64,000 bases of DNA from DHVE2 group archaeon (GCA_015523125.1 WAKX01000029.1:1-64000); one strand, 5' to 3'. Shown: positions 41,245 to 51,392, numbered from the stretch's first letter. Made by a program: numbers and translations. The notes: generated by a model not told the origin, from the sequence alone.

Positions 41245-42792
41245 ATGTATGTGATAAAACCATCTGATTTGAAAAAAGGGTTACCAAAGGAGACAAAATC
41301 GCTTTGTCCCGTTTGCGGGAAAGTGATTCCAGCGACGATATATGAGGAGGATGGAAAGATTTGGTACAAAAAGACATGTCCGGAGCACGGGGAATTTAAA
41401 GATATTTACTACGGAGACGCCGAAGTCTGGCACTGGATGGAGAAATGGGGAATGATTTTGGATGGAGTTGGGCCGGAGTACCCCCAGATATACAACGGTT
41501 TCTCGGATCATCATTACTCTTTCACAGCTCTCGCCAATCTGGATCTCACGAATAGATGCAATCTTAGATGCCCCATATGCTTTGCCAACGCCAACGCAGC
41601 CGGCTACGTTTATGAGCCGGATTTCGACACGGTTGTGAAGATGATGGAACTGCTTCGCGCAGAGAGGCCAGTACCTACCCCTGCGATACAGTTTGCGGGC
41701 GGAGAGCCTACTATCTATCCTAAATTCTTCGAGGTTATAGAGAAAGCCCGTGAATTAGGATTTCCTCAGATTCAAGTTGCAACAAACGGAATTTTGATTG
41801 CCAACGATCCAACTTTTGCTCAGAGAATGGCTGATGCCGGCATGCATACAGTTTATCTGCAATTCGACGGATTCAAGGAGAGCACTTACATTCAGGCAAG
41901 GGGTGTGAATCTCTTTCCGTTGAAAATGAAGGCCATCGAAAATCTTCGCAATGTAAAGCCAAAGCCTTTGGCAACTGTTCTGGTGCCTGTTGTGGTGAAG
42001 GGCGTTAACGACGATGAAGTTGGAAAGATTGTTGAGTACGGGCTGCAGAACTTGGATGTGATTCGCGCTGTTAATTTCCAGCCTGTTGCTCTAACTGGTA
42101 GAATTCCGCAGGGAGAATTGCTCAAAATGAGGTACACCACCGGAGATTTAATAAGAGATTTGCACGAGCAGACCGATTTCATCGAGAAGACGGATTTCTT
42201 CCCCATACCCGTAGCCGCTCTGTTCGCTGAACTTGCGGCTCAGATATTCAGAAAGCCCGAACCATCGTTCACTACGCACCCGGCCTGCGGAGCAGCCACG
42301 TATGTATTCCATGATTATGACAAGAACAAGAACATACCAATTTCGAGGTTCATAGACATCCCCGGTTTGATAGAGGAAATAGCTCCCATGGTGTTCAACG
42401 AGGAATTCGAGAAGAAGGGTAAGTTGAGGAATGTCCTTACGCTCTATAAGATTCTCAAGAGACACTATGACGCCCAGTACGCGCCCACTGGATTCAAGCT
42501 CAAAGAAATCGTGGGTGTGTTCGAGCAGGGTACCAAGGATTCCCTAGGGAAATTGCACTGGGATTCCATGTTCATAGGAGCCATGCACTTCCAGGACGCT
42601 TGGAACTATGATATAAACCGTGTGATACGCTGCGTCATTCACTACGTGACCCCTGACATGAAGCTCATTCCGTTCTGCTCGTACAACTCAGGGCCTACCT
42701 TCAGGACTGCTACGGAGAAGAAGTTCTCGGTCTCGCTGGAAGAGTACAGAAAGAAGCACGGAAACGTGGTTGGAGTAGAGGGATCATCATGA
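41245..42792 (+). CDS. tes: Radical SAM tetraether lipid synthase (Tes-like)
   Basis: 515 residues. An N-terminal Cys-rich domain (CPVCGKVIPATIY...KKTCPEHG) binds a metal cluster; the radical SAM core has TNRCNLRCPICFANANAAG (CX3CX2C, about residue 108) and QFAGGEPTIYP; C-terminal cysteines are in HPACGAATYVFHD, RCVIHYVTP and PFCSYNSGPTFR. This matches the archaeal MJ0619-type enzyme shown to join two archaeol lipids carbon-to-carbon into membrane-spanning tetraethers. It is followed, with 4-base overlaps, by a ferredoxin and a geranylgeranyl reductase, which saturates the same lipid chains. The operon therefore finishes the core membrane lipid. Confidence 0.88.
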   Translation: MYVIKPSDLKKGLPKETKSLCPVCGKVIPATIYEEDGKIWYKKTCPEHGEFKDIYYGDAEVWHWMEKWGMILDGVGPEYPQIYNGFSDHHYSFTALANLDLTNRCNLRCPICFANANAAGYVYEPDFDTVVKMMELLRAERPVPTPAIQFAGGEPTIYPKFFEVIEKARELGFPQIQVATNGILIANDPTFAQRMADAGMHTVYLQFDGFKESTYIQARGVNLFPLKMKAIENLRNVKPKPLATVLVPVVVKGVNDDEVGKIVEYGLQNLDVIRAVNFQPVALTGRIPQGELLKMRYTTGDLIRDLHEQTDFIEKTDFFPIPVAALFAELAAQIFRKPEPSFTTHPACGAATYVFHDYDKNKNIPISRFIDIPGLIEEIAPMVFNEEFEKKGKLRNVLTLYKILKRHYDAQYAPTGFKLKEIVGVFEQGTKDSLGKLHWDSMFIGAMHFQDAWNYDINRVIRCVIHYVTPDMKLIPFCSYNSGPTFRTATEKKFSVSLEEYRKKHGNVVGVEGSS

Positions 42793-42971
42793 TGAAGGTT
42801 GACCCTGCCTTATGTAACTACTGCGGAGCATGCGTTGGCTCATGCCCCGTGAACTGCATGTTCCTCAACGAAACTCGGGTGGAGATAGACGAGGAGAAGT
42901 GCATAAAATGCGGGTTCTGCATCCGCACATGCCCTGTGGGTGCAATCTCTGCTGACTGGTGGTCAAAATGA
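42789..42971 (+). CDS. Two-cluster [4Fe-4S] ferredoxin
   Basis: 60 residues with two complete CxxCxxCxxxCP motifs: CNYCGACVGSCP and CIKCGFCIRTCP. It starts at ATG 42789 overlapping the tes stop and ends overlapping the reductase start (ATGA). A dedicated electron donor for the lipid reductase or the radical SAM enzyme is the simplest reading; ferredoxin is known to drive archaeal geranylgeranyl reductases. Confidence 0.93.
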   Translation: MMKVDPALCNYCGACVGSCPVNCMFLNETRVEIDEEKCIKCGFCIRTCPVGAISADWWSK

Positions 42972-44155
42972 AGAGCTACGAGTACGATGTTCTGGTTATC
43001 GGTGCGGGCCCTGGAGGCTCCATGGCCGCTCGTTTCGCAGCGAGGAACGGAGCGAAGGTTCTATTGGTTGAGAAAAGACCGGAAATCGGAGTTCCGGTTA
43101 GGTGCGCCGAAGGTATATCTAGGGACTGGCTCGAGACGGTGGATGTGAAAGTGGATGAGAAATGGATTGATGCGAACATCGATGGGGCTAAAATTTATTC
43201 CCCGGATGAGAAGAGCGTTGTGGAGCTCTCTGCGGAGAAGGCAGGCAACGAAGTGGGATTCGTTATAAATCGCGAGTACTTCGATAAGCATCTTGCCGCG
43301 CTGGCCGTAGAAGAAGGAGCAGAGCTCTGGCTGAAGAGTCCCGCGATCAAGATAATAAAAGAGGACGGGAAAATAAAGGGAGCGATAATAAGAAAATTCG
43401 GAGAAGAAGTGGAAGTCAGAGCGAAGATAATCATCGCCGCAGACGGCTATGAGTCGCAGGTGGCCAGATGGGCAGGAATAAATACGGTTCTTCGAGAGAG
43501 GGATATAGTGTCCTGTATTGAGTACAGAATGTCAAACATCGACATCGATGAGAAGTTTACCCATTTCTACATAGGCTCATGTGCCCCCGGCGGGTACTTA
43601 TGGATATTCCCCAAGGGTAAGAATGAAGCGAACGTGGGAATCGGTGTAGCTCTGAACAAGATAAAGGAGCCTGGCGAGGTGAAGAAATATCTGGACAAGT
43701 TCATCGAGGAGCATCCTAACCTGAAGAAAGGAGGAATATTGCAGATAATAACTGGTGCCGTGTCCGTTTGCCCCGTTCCAAAGAAATTGGTGGACGACAA
43801 TATAATGTTAGTTGGAGATGCAGCTAGGCTCATAGATCCAATAACGGGCGGCGGGATAGCAAACGCGTCCATATCCGGAAGATGGGCCGGAGAAATCGCA
43901 GCAAAATGCTTGGTTAATCCCTCCAAGGAATGCCTGCAGGAGTACGAGAAGAAAGTGAAGGACAAATGGGAGAAGAAACACCTTAGGAATTGGTTCGTCA
44001 AGGAGAAATTATCTGAATTGGACGACGATACCCTGAACAAGCTCATGGACGTGATTTCGCAGGAGGACATAAGCGAGATTTCAGTGCGCGCAATCCTCGA
44101 GGCCGTGCAGAAAAAATATCCGGAATTAATAGAAGAATTTGAGGAACTCCTCTAA
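42968..44155 (+). CDS. Digeranylgeranylglycerophospholipid reductase (GGR family)
   Basis: About 395 residues, FAD-dependent. Dinucleotide motif DVLVIGAGPGGSMAARFAA at the N-terminus, PVRCAEG (the PxxxCxEG redox motif) near residue 45, GGYLWIFPKGKNEANVGIG (YxWxFPKG substrate motif) near 205, and VGDAARLIDPITGGGIANA near 280. These are all diagnostic of archaeal geranylgeranyl reductase, which saturates the isoprenoid chains of ether lipids. ATG 42968 overlaps the ferredoxin stop; a GTG three codons earlier is in frame. T-runs at 44156-44166 may terminate the operon. Confidence 0.94.
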   Translation: MKSYEYDVLVIGAGPGGSMAARFAARNGAKVLLVEKRPEIGVPVRCAEGISRDWLETVDVKVDEKWIDANIDGAKIYSPDEKSVVELSAEKAGNEVGFVINREYFDKHLAALAVEEGAELWLKSPAIKIIKEDGKIKGAIIRKFGEEVEVRAKIIIAADGYESQVARWAGINTVLRERDIVSCIEYRMSNIDIDEKFTHFYIGSCAPGGYLWIFPKGKNEANVGIGVALNKIKEPGEVKKYLDKFIEEHPNLKKGGILQIITGAVSVCPVPKKLVDDNIMLVGDAARLIDPITGGGIANASISGRWAGEIAAKCLVNPSKECLQEYEKKVKDKWEKKHLRNWFVKEKLSELDDDTLNKLMDVISQEDISEISVRAILEAVQKKYPELIEEFEELL

Positions 44156-44159
44156 TTTT

Positions 44160-46529
44160 TTATTTTACCCTCGCTGCGTTGAGCACCTCGTCATCTTTTT
44201 CCAGAGATATCAGCTTTACTCCGTGCGCGCTTCTTCCCATGACCCTGACGTTTTGCACTGGGAATCTGATGCTCATCCCCTTCTTCGTTAGAACTATTAT
44301 CTCCGAATCCTCATCTACGAGAATGCTCTTCACCACCGTTGCTCCATGGGTGGATATGTTCCTCACTCCGTAGCCCCCGCGGTTTATTTTCCGGTATTCG
44401 TCGAGGTGGGTTCTCTTTCCGTGTCCGTCGCTGAGTATTGCGAACACGTATTTTCCTTCAGATGAGAGTCCTGCGGAAACGACCTCATCCCCATCTCTTA
44501 GGCGAATTCCCCGCACCCCCCTGGCGTTTCTGCCCATTATTCTCACGTTGTCCTCGTCGAATCTTATTGCCTGTCCGAACTTGGTGAAGAGAAAAACGTC
44601 GCTGTTGCCAGAGGTAACTAAAACATCGACAATTTCGTCGTCCTCATCGAACCTTATTGCCCTTATTCCGTTGCTCCTTATGTTTGCGAAATCTTCTAAG
44701 TATGTTCTCTTCACCACTCCCTTCTTGGTCACGAAGAACAGGATTCCCTCGAAGCTCTTGACGGAAATCATGCGTATTACGTCCCCGTCTATCTTCTTTA
44801 TTATGTTCACAATTGCTCTTCCCTTGGCTCTTCTGGAACCCTCCGGAATCTCGTATGCCTTTATGGCGAAGACCTTGCCCGTTGAGGTGAAGAACATGAG
44901 CAGGTCATGCGTATCAGCTTTAACCACATCTCTAACTAAATCTTCGTCCCCGTACGAAATCATGAGTCCCTTGCCCCCGCGCTTTTGAACTCGATATTCA
45001 TCCAATGTTATCCTCTTCACATAGCCTCTTTCGGAGAGTATTATAACCGTTTCTTCCTCGGGAATGAGTTCTTCGATGCTTCTCCTTTCCACGTCGCTGT
45101 AGAGAATCTCTGTTCTCCTTTCATCTCCGTATTTTTCTTTTATCTCTCTCAGTTCATCCTTTATCACCGAGTAGCGCATTTCTTCGTCGAATAGCAATTT
45201 TTCCAAGTACTCGATTTTCTCCTCCAGCTCCTTCGCCTCGTTTTTCAACGCGGTTATCTCCATGGAGGTGAGCTTTTGCAGGCGCATCTCCAAAATCGCT
45301 TTTGCCTGCACGTCGGAGAACCCCATATTAACCAGATTTCCGTGGGCTTCCTTAACATCCTTAGACGCCTTTATCGTTGCGATTACCTCGTCGATCATGC
45401 TCAGCGCCCTGATTAAGCCGTCCAGTATGTGCTTTCTCTCCTTCGCCTTCTTCAATTGAAACTTAGATTTTCTTATCAACACTTGCATGCGATGCTTTAT
45501 GTATTCCCACATCAATTCTTTGAGGTTCAAAACCTTTGGAACTCCGTCCACTAAAACAAGATTGATAATTCCATAGGTGGTTTCTAATTCCGTGTGCTCC
45601 AGCAGCTGGTTCACCACCACCTCCGGATTGTAATCCCTCTTTACCTTCACTACGATTCTTATGCCGTCCCTGTCGCTCTCGTCTTTCAGGTCCGAAATTC
45701 CCCTGAGCTTATCCTCCCTTACCAACTCAGCTATTTTCTTGAGTAGATTGCTCTTGTTCACCCCGTAAGGAATTTCCCGAATTATGATATTCTGTCCTTG
45801 CACCTCGTACTTTGCAACTATCTTTATTTTACCTCGACCGGTGGTGTACGCTTCCACCAATCCGGAATATCCCATGACCTTGGCCCCCGTGGGAAAATCG
45901 GGGCCTTTCACAAATTTAAGAAGCTCCGCAATTCCTGCTTCTGGATTATCGATTAGATAAATCATTGCATCCACTATTTCGCGAAGATTATGGGGCGGCA
46001 TGTTGGTGGCCATGCCCACTGCAATACCGCTGGAGCCGTTTATCAGCAAATTGGGAACCCTAGCTGGAAGAACAACGGGCTCTTGGAGGGTGCCATCGAA
46101 GTTGGGCATGAAATCCACGGTCTCCATGTCGATATCTTTGAGCATCTCCTCTGCAATCTTGGACAATCGCGCTTCGGTGTATCGCATTGCCGCAGGTGCA
46201 TCGCCATCTATCGAGCCGAAATTACCCTGCCCGTCTACCAGCATATATCTTAGGGAAAAATCCTGAGCCATCCTTGCGAGGGTGTTGTAAATCGCCTGAT
46301 CTCCATGGGGGTGGTATTTACCCATAACCTCTCCCACTATTCTCGCGCTCTTTTTGTATGGCTTATTATGATATAATCCCAATTGGTACATTCCGTAAAG
46401 GATGCGGCGATGCACAGGCTTAAGTCCATCGCGAACATCAGGAATTGCTCGTGATACGATAACGCTCATTGCGTAATCCAAATACGAATTTTTCATCTCT
46501 TCGTCAATCGCTCTCTCTTTAATATCCAT
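44160..46529 (-). CDS. gyrA: DNA gyrase subunit A
   Basis: 789 residues, bacterial-type GyrA. The breakage-reunion domain has [33 protein letters not shown] and [10 protein letters not shown] with the catalytic tyrosine. The C-terminal beta-pinwheel (about 500-789) has the GyrA box QKRGGKG, which marks true gyrase able to wrap DNA and supercoil negatively, and further blade repeats ([23 protein letters not shown]). Gyrase in archaea is thought to be imported from bacteria. gyrB is not in the window; the gene upstream is a histidine kinase. It faces the GGR gene with a 4-base gap. Confidence 0.96.
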   Translation of the reverse strand: MDIKERAIDEEMKNSYLDYAMSVIVSRAIPDVRDGLKPVHRRILYGMYQLGLYHNKPYKKSARIVGEVMGKYHPHGDQAIYNTLARMAQDFSLRYMLVDGQGNFGSIDGDAPAAMRYTEARLSKIAEEMLKDIDMETVDFMPNFDGTLQEPVVLPARVPNLLINGSSGIAVGMATNMPPHNLREIVDAMIYLIDNPEAGIAELLKFVKGPDFPTGAKVMGYSGLVEAYTTGRGKIKIVAKYEVQGQNIIIREIPYGVNKSNLLKKIAELVREDKLRGISDLKDESDRDGIRIVVKVKRDYNPEVVVNQLLEHTELETTYGIINLVLVDGVPKVLNLKELMWEYIKHRMQVLIRKSKFQLKKAKERKHILDGLIRALSMIDEVIATIKASKDVKEAHGNLVNMGFSDVQAKAILEMRLQKLTSMEITALKNEAKELEEKIEYLEKLLFDEEMRYSVIKDELREIKEKYGDERRTEILYSDVERRSIEELIPEEETVIILSERGYVKRITLDEYRVQKRGGKGLMISYGDEDLVRDVVKADTHDLLMFFTSTGKVFAIKAYEIPEGSRRAKGRAIVNIIKKIDGDVIRMISVKSFEGILFFVTKKGVVKRTYLEDFANIRSNGIRAIRFDEDDEIVDVLVTSGNSDVFLFTKFGQAIRFDEDNVRIMGRNARGVRGIRLRDGDEVVSAGLSSEGKYVFAILSDGHGKRTHLDEYRKINRGGYGVRNISTHGATVVKSILVDEDSEIIVLTKKGMSIRFPVQNVRVMGRSAHGVKLISLEKDDEVLNAARVK

Positions 46530-46587
46530 ACTTTTGGAGAAGGAGGGATGTTATTTATTCCTTTTCATTTCCTCGTTAAGAGGCGGT

Positions 46588-49500
46588 TCATTTTTGATAT
46601 GGCAGAACAATTATAAATTTGGATCCTTTTGGCTTGTTATCTTCAACCCAAATCTGGCCGTTGTGCAGCTCCACGACCTTCTTTACGATTGCCAGACCCA
46701 ATCCGGAGCCCTTCTTGGATAATTTTTCAAATGCTTCGAATATTATTTCCTTCTGTTTGTCTGGAATTCCAGAGCCGTTATCCGCCACTTCGATTCTCAC
46801 GTTCTCTCCCTTTTCTATCTTAATCATCACTTCGGTGGCCCCGTATTTGAACGCGTTGTCCAGCAAATTCACGAAGACTTCTTCGATTATGGGGTATAGA
46901 GGTATCTGCGCGTCCCCTTCCACTTCTACTCTTCCCTCTGGATATTTTTCTTTGATTAATTCGTACGCCCTTTTGATTATGTCCCTCAGATTCATTTCCT
47001 CTTTCTCCTGCTTTATCTTCTTCATGTCCAGTTTGGAGAATAACCGAGCTCTTTCGATTATCTTGCTCGCTCTCTCCAGTGCGTTCTGCATTTCTTCTAA
47101 GAATTCTGGATTGTACTCTTCCTTAAGCAATTCAATGTATCCGCTTATCACAGCCAACGGATTTTTCAGGTCATGGCTCACTATGTGCAGCATAAGCTCC
47201 TGAAGATTTCTCGACGCTTCCAGTTCCTTCTGATATTTCAGGCTTTCAATAGTGGCTCCAACTTGCGCCGCCAGCATGTCCAGCATCATTCTCTCCTCTT
47301 GTGAAATTCCATCTTCCTCGCTGCTCTGCACATCTAAAACTCCGTATACCTTTCCGTTCACGATTATGGGTGTGGCATATTCGCTGAGCATGACGAAGTG
47401 GGCCTTCAGGTAAAGCGGGTCATTTTTGGTGTTTCCCGTGTAATATGATTTTCCGTTTCTCGCCACCCATACAACTATCCCCTTATCGCTGTTCAAATCC
47501 AGTTCTATGAATGGTGGTGTTTTATTCTTTTTCCACTCAAAGAAACGCATTACTATTTTATTCCCATCCACTTTCAGTATGCTGACGTTTGAGAAGTGCA
47601 TTATTGATTTTATCCCATCAGTGACAATTTTGAAAATTTCTTCCTCGCTCTTTGCTCTCTTTATCTCCGCAGATATCTTCTCGAGGGCGATGAGGGTTTC
47701 TTCAGTCTCTTTGAGATGAGTTATATCCGTTATGCTCGCCATCACAGCTGGTCTACCTTCCCATTCTATCTTGGAAGCTTTTATCTCGCACCACACCGTT
47801 GAGCCATTTTTACTGAGTAATCTGGATATGTAATTTCTTGGAGCCGGTAAATCGCTGAGTCTGGCTTTATAGTATTCCACTACTGTTTTTAATGCATGAG
47901 GGTGTATGAAATTTACTATGTTTGCACCTATTAGCTCATTCCGGGAGTATCCCAACATTCTTGTTATCTCTTCATTGACGTACACCACGAGCTCATCCTG
48001 AATTATTGCAATTCCAGTAGCAACATTTTCGAATAACATCTTGTATTTTTTCCTCTCAACTTTTAGTTTCTCTTCCATCTCTTTGATATTGGAAATGTCG
48101 ATTATCACACCTACAGTTCCTATTATTTCTTCTTTGTAATTTTTTATGGGTGATGCGTAAATTAACACGGGGATGATTTTTCCAGATTTTGTTAGAAATT
48201 CAGATTCGTAAGAATCCGAGATTCCTTTCCTCCTTCTCTTCGTTCCTTCCAACATATCCCTGAGACCCTTTTCGGTGGTGAATTCTCCGATGTACCTTCC
48301 TATCATTTCATCTTTTCTGTATCCCAGCAGTTTCGTGAAGTATTCGTTCACGTAGGTGAAGCGCATGTTCAAATCGGTGGTTGCCACTCCCACGATGGAG
48401 GTGTTGACGATTGAGCTGTACATTTTCTCCCTGAGTTTCAGCTCTTTGTACATCTCCCCATTGGCGAGTACCATGGCAAAATTATCTGCCAACAACCTCA
48501 GGATCCTCAGGTCTCTCTCGCTGAAAGCGTTCTCCCTTTTGCTCTGAACACTCAAAACTCCTAAAACTCTATCCCGATATTTCAACGGAAATCCGGCCCA
48601 TGAGAGCATGGGGTATCCTATTACTTTTATTCCCGAAGGTAGCTTCTCTTTTTGAACATTTCTTACGTACAATTCTTTGCCATGTACTGCTACCCAGCCG
48701 GTGATGGTGTCTCTATCGTTAAGTGGGATGCTGTGCTTTTTGAATCTTTTACCGTTTCCAACCACGAATTCCACATTTATATTTCCATCTTTCTCGTTAA
48801 CTAATGCTACTGTGAATGCGTCCATGTTCTCTAGAAGCTTTGAGAGTTCCTCGTAGGCCATTTGAAACATTTTATCTGGATCCAGCGTTCCAGATATTTT
48901 GTTCAAAAATTTGTAGAGAAATGCCAGTTCATCCTTCTCTTTTTCCAACTCCAATTCCTTTTCCACCCTCTCCGTGATGTCCCTTATTACCGCCACAGCG
49001 TGCCACTTGTCTTTGATTTTCACCGTTCCTATGCTCATCTCCAGTGGGATTTCTATTCCGTCCTTTCTCTTTCCAGGCATGTTCACGGGCTTCCCGATTA
49101 TTGGCCCCTTTCCATTCTTTAAGAATTTTTCAAATCCCTTTTTGTATTCTTCTACGAATCTATCAGGAATTATGGTTTCCCATATCTTTTTGCCCACAAC
49201 ATCGTCCCTTCTGTATCCAAATATTCTTTCAGCGGCGGGGTTCCATGAAAGTATGTTTCCATCTTCATCTATCACGATTATGCCGTCTTGGATGGATTCT
49301 TCTAAAACTCTCCATATGGAGAGCTTCTCTTCCAAAGTTTTCTCCATCTGGAGCATATCCGAGATATCGATTATATTAACCAGCAGATGATTTCCGAGGG
49401 TTCTCACGATTAGCGTAACCCAGAGCGATGATCCATCGGGCCTGAGAAGCTTCGCTATTATACTTCCTTCCCCTTTTTTATCCATAACTTTTTTGAGTAC

Positions 49501-49692
49501 CCTCTTTACTTTTTCACGGTCTTCAGATACTATGTGTCTTAGAAAATTCGTCCCCACAAATTGCGATATGTCTATTTCTCCCCTTTTTCCTATCTCTTCG
49601 TTTAATTCAATTATCTTAAAATTTTCATCTATGACCACGAGCCCGATAAACGCCTTGTGACATGCCTCACACAGCAGCTTTTCTTTTTCCAT
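46588..49692 (-). CDS. Soluble sensor histidine kinase with four PAS and two GAF domains
   Basis: 1034 residues without membrane segments. Order: PAS (1-115), PAS-PAC (about 125-240; ILSWNPAAERIFGYRRDDVVGK), GAF (about 255-410), PAS (about 428-545), PAS (about 550-665; GIAIIQDELVVYVNEEITRMLGYSRNELIG), GAF (about 680-815), HisKA with H-box VSHDLKNPLAV (about 837), and HATPase with N box NLLDNAFKYGA, G1 DNGSGIP and G2 KGSGLGLAIVKK. It should sense a cytoplasmic signal. Archaeal kinases of this kind often act without a DNA-binding response regulator; none is encoded nearby. First-domain cysteines CEACHKAF near residue 9 could bind a metal. Confidence 0.93.
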   Translation of the reverse strand: MEKEKLLCEACHKAFIGLVVIDENFKIIELNEEIGKRGEIDISQFVGTNFLRHIVSEDREKVKRVLKKVMDKKGEGSIIAKLLRPDGSSLWVTLIVRTLGNHLLVNIIDISDMLQMEKTLEEKLSIWRVLEESIQDGIIVIDEDGNILSWNPAAERIFGYRRDDVVGKKIWETIIPDRFVEEYKKGFEKFLKNGKGPIIGKPVNMPGKRKDGIEIPLEMSIGTVKIKDKWHAVAVIRDITERVEKELELEKEKDELAFLYKFLNKISGTLDPDKMFQMAYEELSKLLENMDAFTVALVNEKDGNINVEFVVGNGKRFKKHSIPLNDRDTITGWVAVHGKELYVRNVQKEKLPSGIKVIGYPMLSWAGFPLKYRDRVLGVLSVQSKRENAFSERDLRILRLLADNFAMVLANGEMYKELKLREKMYSSIVNTSIVGVATTDLNMRFTYVNEYFTKLLGYRKDEMIGRYIGEFTTEKGLRDMLEGTKRRRKGISDSYESEFLTKSGKIIPVLIYASPIKNYKEEIIGTVGVIIDISNIKEMEEKLKVERKKYKMLFENVATGIAIIQDELVVYVNEEITRMLGYSRNELIGANIVNFIHPHALKTVVEYYKARLSDLPAPRNYISRLLSKNGSTVWCEIKASKIEWEGRPAVMASITDITHLKETEETLIALEKISAEIKRAKSEEEIFKIVTDGIKSIMHFSNVSILKVDGNKIVMRFFEWKKNKTPPFIELDLNSDKGIVVWVARNGKSYYTGNTKNDPLYLKAHFVMLSEYATPIIVNGKVYGVLDVQSSEEDGISQEERMMLDMLAAQVGATIESLKYQKELEASRNLQELMLHIVSHDLKNPLAVISGYIELLKEEYNPEFLEEMQNALERASKIIERARLFSKLDMKKIKQEKEEMNLRDIIKRAYELIKEKYPEGRVEVEGDAQIPLYPIIEEVFVNLLDNAFKYGATEVMIKIEKGENVRIEVADNGSGIPDKQKEIIFEAFEKLSKKGSGLGLAIVKKVVELHNGQIWVEDNKPKGSKFIIVLPYQK

Positions 49693-49766
49693 CTACCCAA
49701 ATAATAGAAATGAAATTAATTAAGGTTGCCCTCATGATTATCAAAGAAGATTATCATGAGCAGAAA

Positions 49767-50279
49767 TTAAATGAATTCCTTCTCCACTTTGATGATTTCT
49801 TCCCACGAATTTGCATTCGCATAAGCTTCCAGGGGTTCTTTGTTCATCACGAAAAAATTTGGGCCCCACTTGAATATGCCCATGAGCTTTTTCGCCTGCT
49901 CCTCGTATCCTATTATGTATAGCGTAGCAGCCAGCGCCTCGGCGCTGCTCAGCTTCCCGGGGTGTCCGTAATTCACAGGGTTCACGGGAACCAAAAAAGG
50001 CAAGCGGCGAAAATTACCTTTCAAGCTCCAAAACACCTCACGAGCATGTTGCCATGAGCAGTCAACCACAGTTATTCCTCTCCGCTCCGCCGTTCTTTTG
50101 TCCTTCGGAGAAACAACGCGCTCCGTGAACGGCGAGAGAATTATGCTTCCCGCCGGAATTTTGTTTTTTCTCGTTGTCAAGTTGGCGTATCTGAATCTCG
50201 CTAACTTCTTGGCGGTGCATTTTTTCGGGTCGTCTTGGTTCAAATGCAATATGTGCAAGCGAATCTCACCTTGGTCCAA
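49767..50279 (-). CDS. tsr3: rRNA aminocarboxypropyltransferase Tsr3
   Basis: 170 residues. HLNQDDPKKCTAKKLARF, GSIILSPFTERVVSPKD, GITVVDCSWQHARE and RRLPFLVPVNPVNYGHPGKLSSAEALAATLYIIGY are the conserved Tsr3 (DUF367/RLI-related) blocks. Tsr3 transfers the aminocarboxypropyl group of SAM to a small-subunit rRNA pseudouridine at a late ribosome-assembly step. The start is a TTG at 50279 with GGAGGGG at good spacing; another TTG seven codons later (after GGTGAG) is possible. It overlaps the upstream PLP-protein gene by 14 bases. Confidence 0.9.
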   Translation of the reverse strand: MDQGEIRLHILHLNQDDPKKCTAKKLARFRYANLTTRKNKIPAGSIILSPFTERVVSPKDKRTAERRGITVVDCSWQHAREVFWSLKGNFRRLPFLVPVNPVNYGHPGKLSSAEALAATLYIIGYEEQAKKLMGIFKWGPNFFVMNKEPLEAYANANSWEEIIKVEKEFI

Positions 50280-50901
50280 ATATACCCCTCCCTATTCGCA
50301 CTATGTTTGCACCTTCTTCCACCGCGATTCTCCATGAATCCGTCATTCCCATGGAGAGATATTTTACCCCGTATCTATCTTGGAGAGAATCGAAGATTTC
50401 CCGGGTGATTTTGAAGTATTTTCTTATCTCCTCTCCCTCCACGGCGGGCCCCATGGTCATGACCCCCACTAATTCCACATGCTTTAAATTCACTATTTCA
50501 TCGGCCAAACCAATGGCGTTCTCCGGAAACACCCCGCTTTTGTTTTCCTCCCGCCCGGAATTTATTTCTATCATGACCGGCATTATTTTTCCCATGGAGC
50601 CGCATCTCTTCTCGAGTTCTTTCGCTATTTTCAGCGAATCCATGCTCTCTATCACGTGGAAAATTTCGCATGCTTTCTTCACTTTATTCTTCTGCAAATG
50701 CCCTATGAAATGCCATTCTACCTCTTTTTTTATTTCTCCGTATTTTTTGGCGGCCTCCTGCACGTAGTTCTCCCCTATTAGATTAACTCCCGCATCGATG
50801 GCCCTTTCTATCTCCTCCACGCTCCTGCCCTTGGTCGCGGCTAATAATCTAACGTTGGGTGGTAATCCTTCTAAAATCCTTCTAACGTTTTCTTCAATCA
50901 T
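50266..50901 (-). CDS. YggS-family PLP-binding homeostasis protein
   Basis: 211 residues from ATG 50901, overlapping the mntR stop by 4 bases (ATGA); the frame runs further upstream but inside mntR. The alanine-racemase-like barrel has the PLP lysine in LLAATKGRS, IGENYVQEA, EWHFIGHLQKNK, LMTMGP-like VGVMTMGP and SMGMTDSW..GANIVRIGRGIFGPR, all typical of YggS/PROSC. These proteins buffer pyridoxal phosphate. pdxS for PLP synthesis lies at 60486, but is not linked in an operon. Confidence 0.93.
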   Translation of the reverse strand: MIEENVRRILEGLPPNVRLLAATKGRSVEEIERAIDAGVNLIGENYVQEAAKKYGEIKKEVEWHFIGHLQKNKVKKACEIFHVIESMDSLKIAKELEKRCGSMGKIMPVMIEINSGREENKSGVFPENAIGLADEIVNLKHVELVGVMTMGPAVEGEEIRKYFKITREIFDSLQDRYGVKYLSMGMTDSWRIAVEEGANIVRIGRGIFGPR

Positions 50902-51263
50902 TCTTTTAGAGAATCGGCGAACTCCATTATCTTTTTTGCGGTCTCGTCGCTTATAATGTGCTCTATAAGGCATGCATCCTTGTTGGCGATATCTTCGCTC
51001 ACACCCAAATGCATGAATAGCTTCTTTATGGCGTTGTGCTTTCTCTCCAATTCCATGGCTAATTTTAATCCCTTCTCGGTCAAATCCACATTTCTGTATT
51101 TCTCGTATTTCACATACCCCTCTTTTGAGAGTTTCTGGAGCATCTCCGTAACACTTGACGGTTTCACGCCCATGTACCTCGCAAGCTCTATCGCTCTAAT
51201 GTATCCTTTTTCTTTCTTCAGCTCGTACATTCTCTCTATGTATGTCTCCCTAATTTCTTTCAC
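50898..51263 (-). CDS. DtxR/MntR-family metal-dependent regulator
   Basis: 121 residues: winged helix (about 12-65; YIRAIELARYMGVKPSSVTEMLQKLSKEGYVKYEKYRNVDLTEKG) and dimerisation/metal domain (ERKHNAIKKLFMHLGV..DACLIEHIIS). His of RKHN and Glu-His of IEH correspond to MntR metal ligands. There is no SH3-like third domain. The start is GTG at 51263, supported by TTTAAATAA about 25 bases upstream on the minus strand (leaderless). The likely target is the TTAGG-N5-CCTAA operator at 39210. It leads the mntR-yggS-tsr3 operon. Confidence 0.9.
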   Translation of the reverse strand: MKEIRETYIERMYELKKEKGYIRAIELARYMGVKPSSVTEMLQKLSKEGYVKYEKYRNVDLTEKGLKLAMELERKHNAIKKLFMHLGVSEDIANKDACLIEHIISDETAKKIMEFADSLKE

Positions 51264-51265
51264 AT

Positions 51266-51303
51266 AACCGAAACTGATTAGATTTATTTAAATTTTTTCG
51301 GTT
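51266..51303. promoter_or_regulatory. Inverted repeat around the mntR promoter
   Basis: AACCGAAA (51266-51273) and TTTCGGTT (51296-51303) flank the TATA box of the DtxR/MntR gene. One arm is next to the start codon, the other just upstream of the TATA box, which would suit an autoregulatory site. The arms do not resemble the TTAGG-N5-CCTAA site. Confidence 0.45.
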
Positions 51304-51392
51304 CGAGTTTTATTCGAAGAATGTACTAATGTTTGAAGATTGTACCACAAATCAATTATATACCCCGATAGATGTTGAATTGGTGATGTAAG

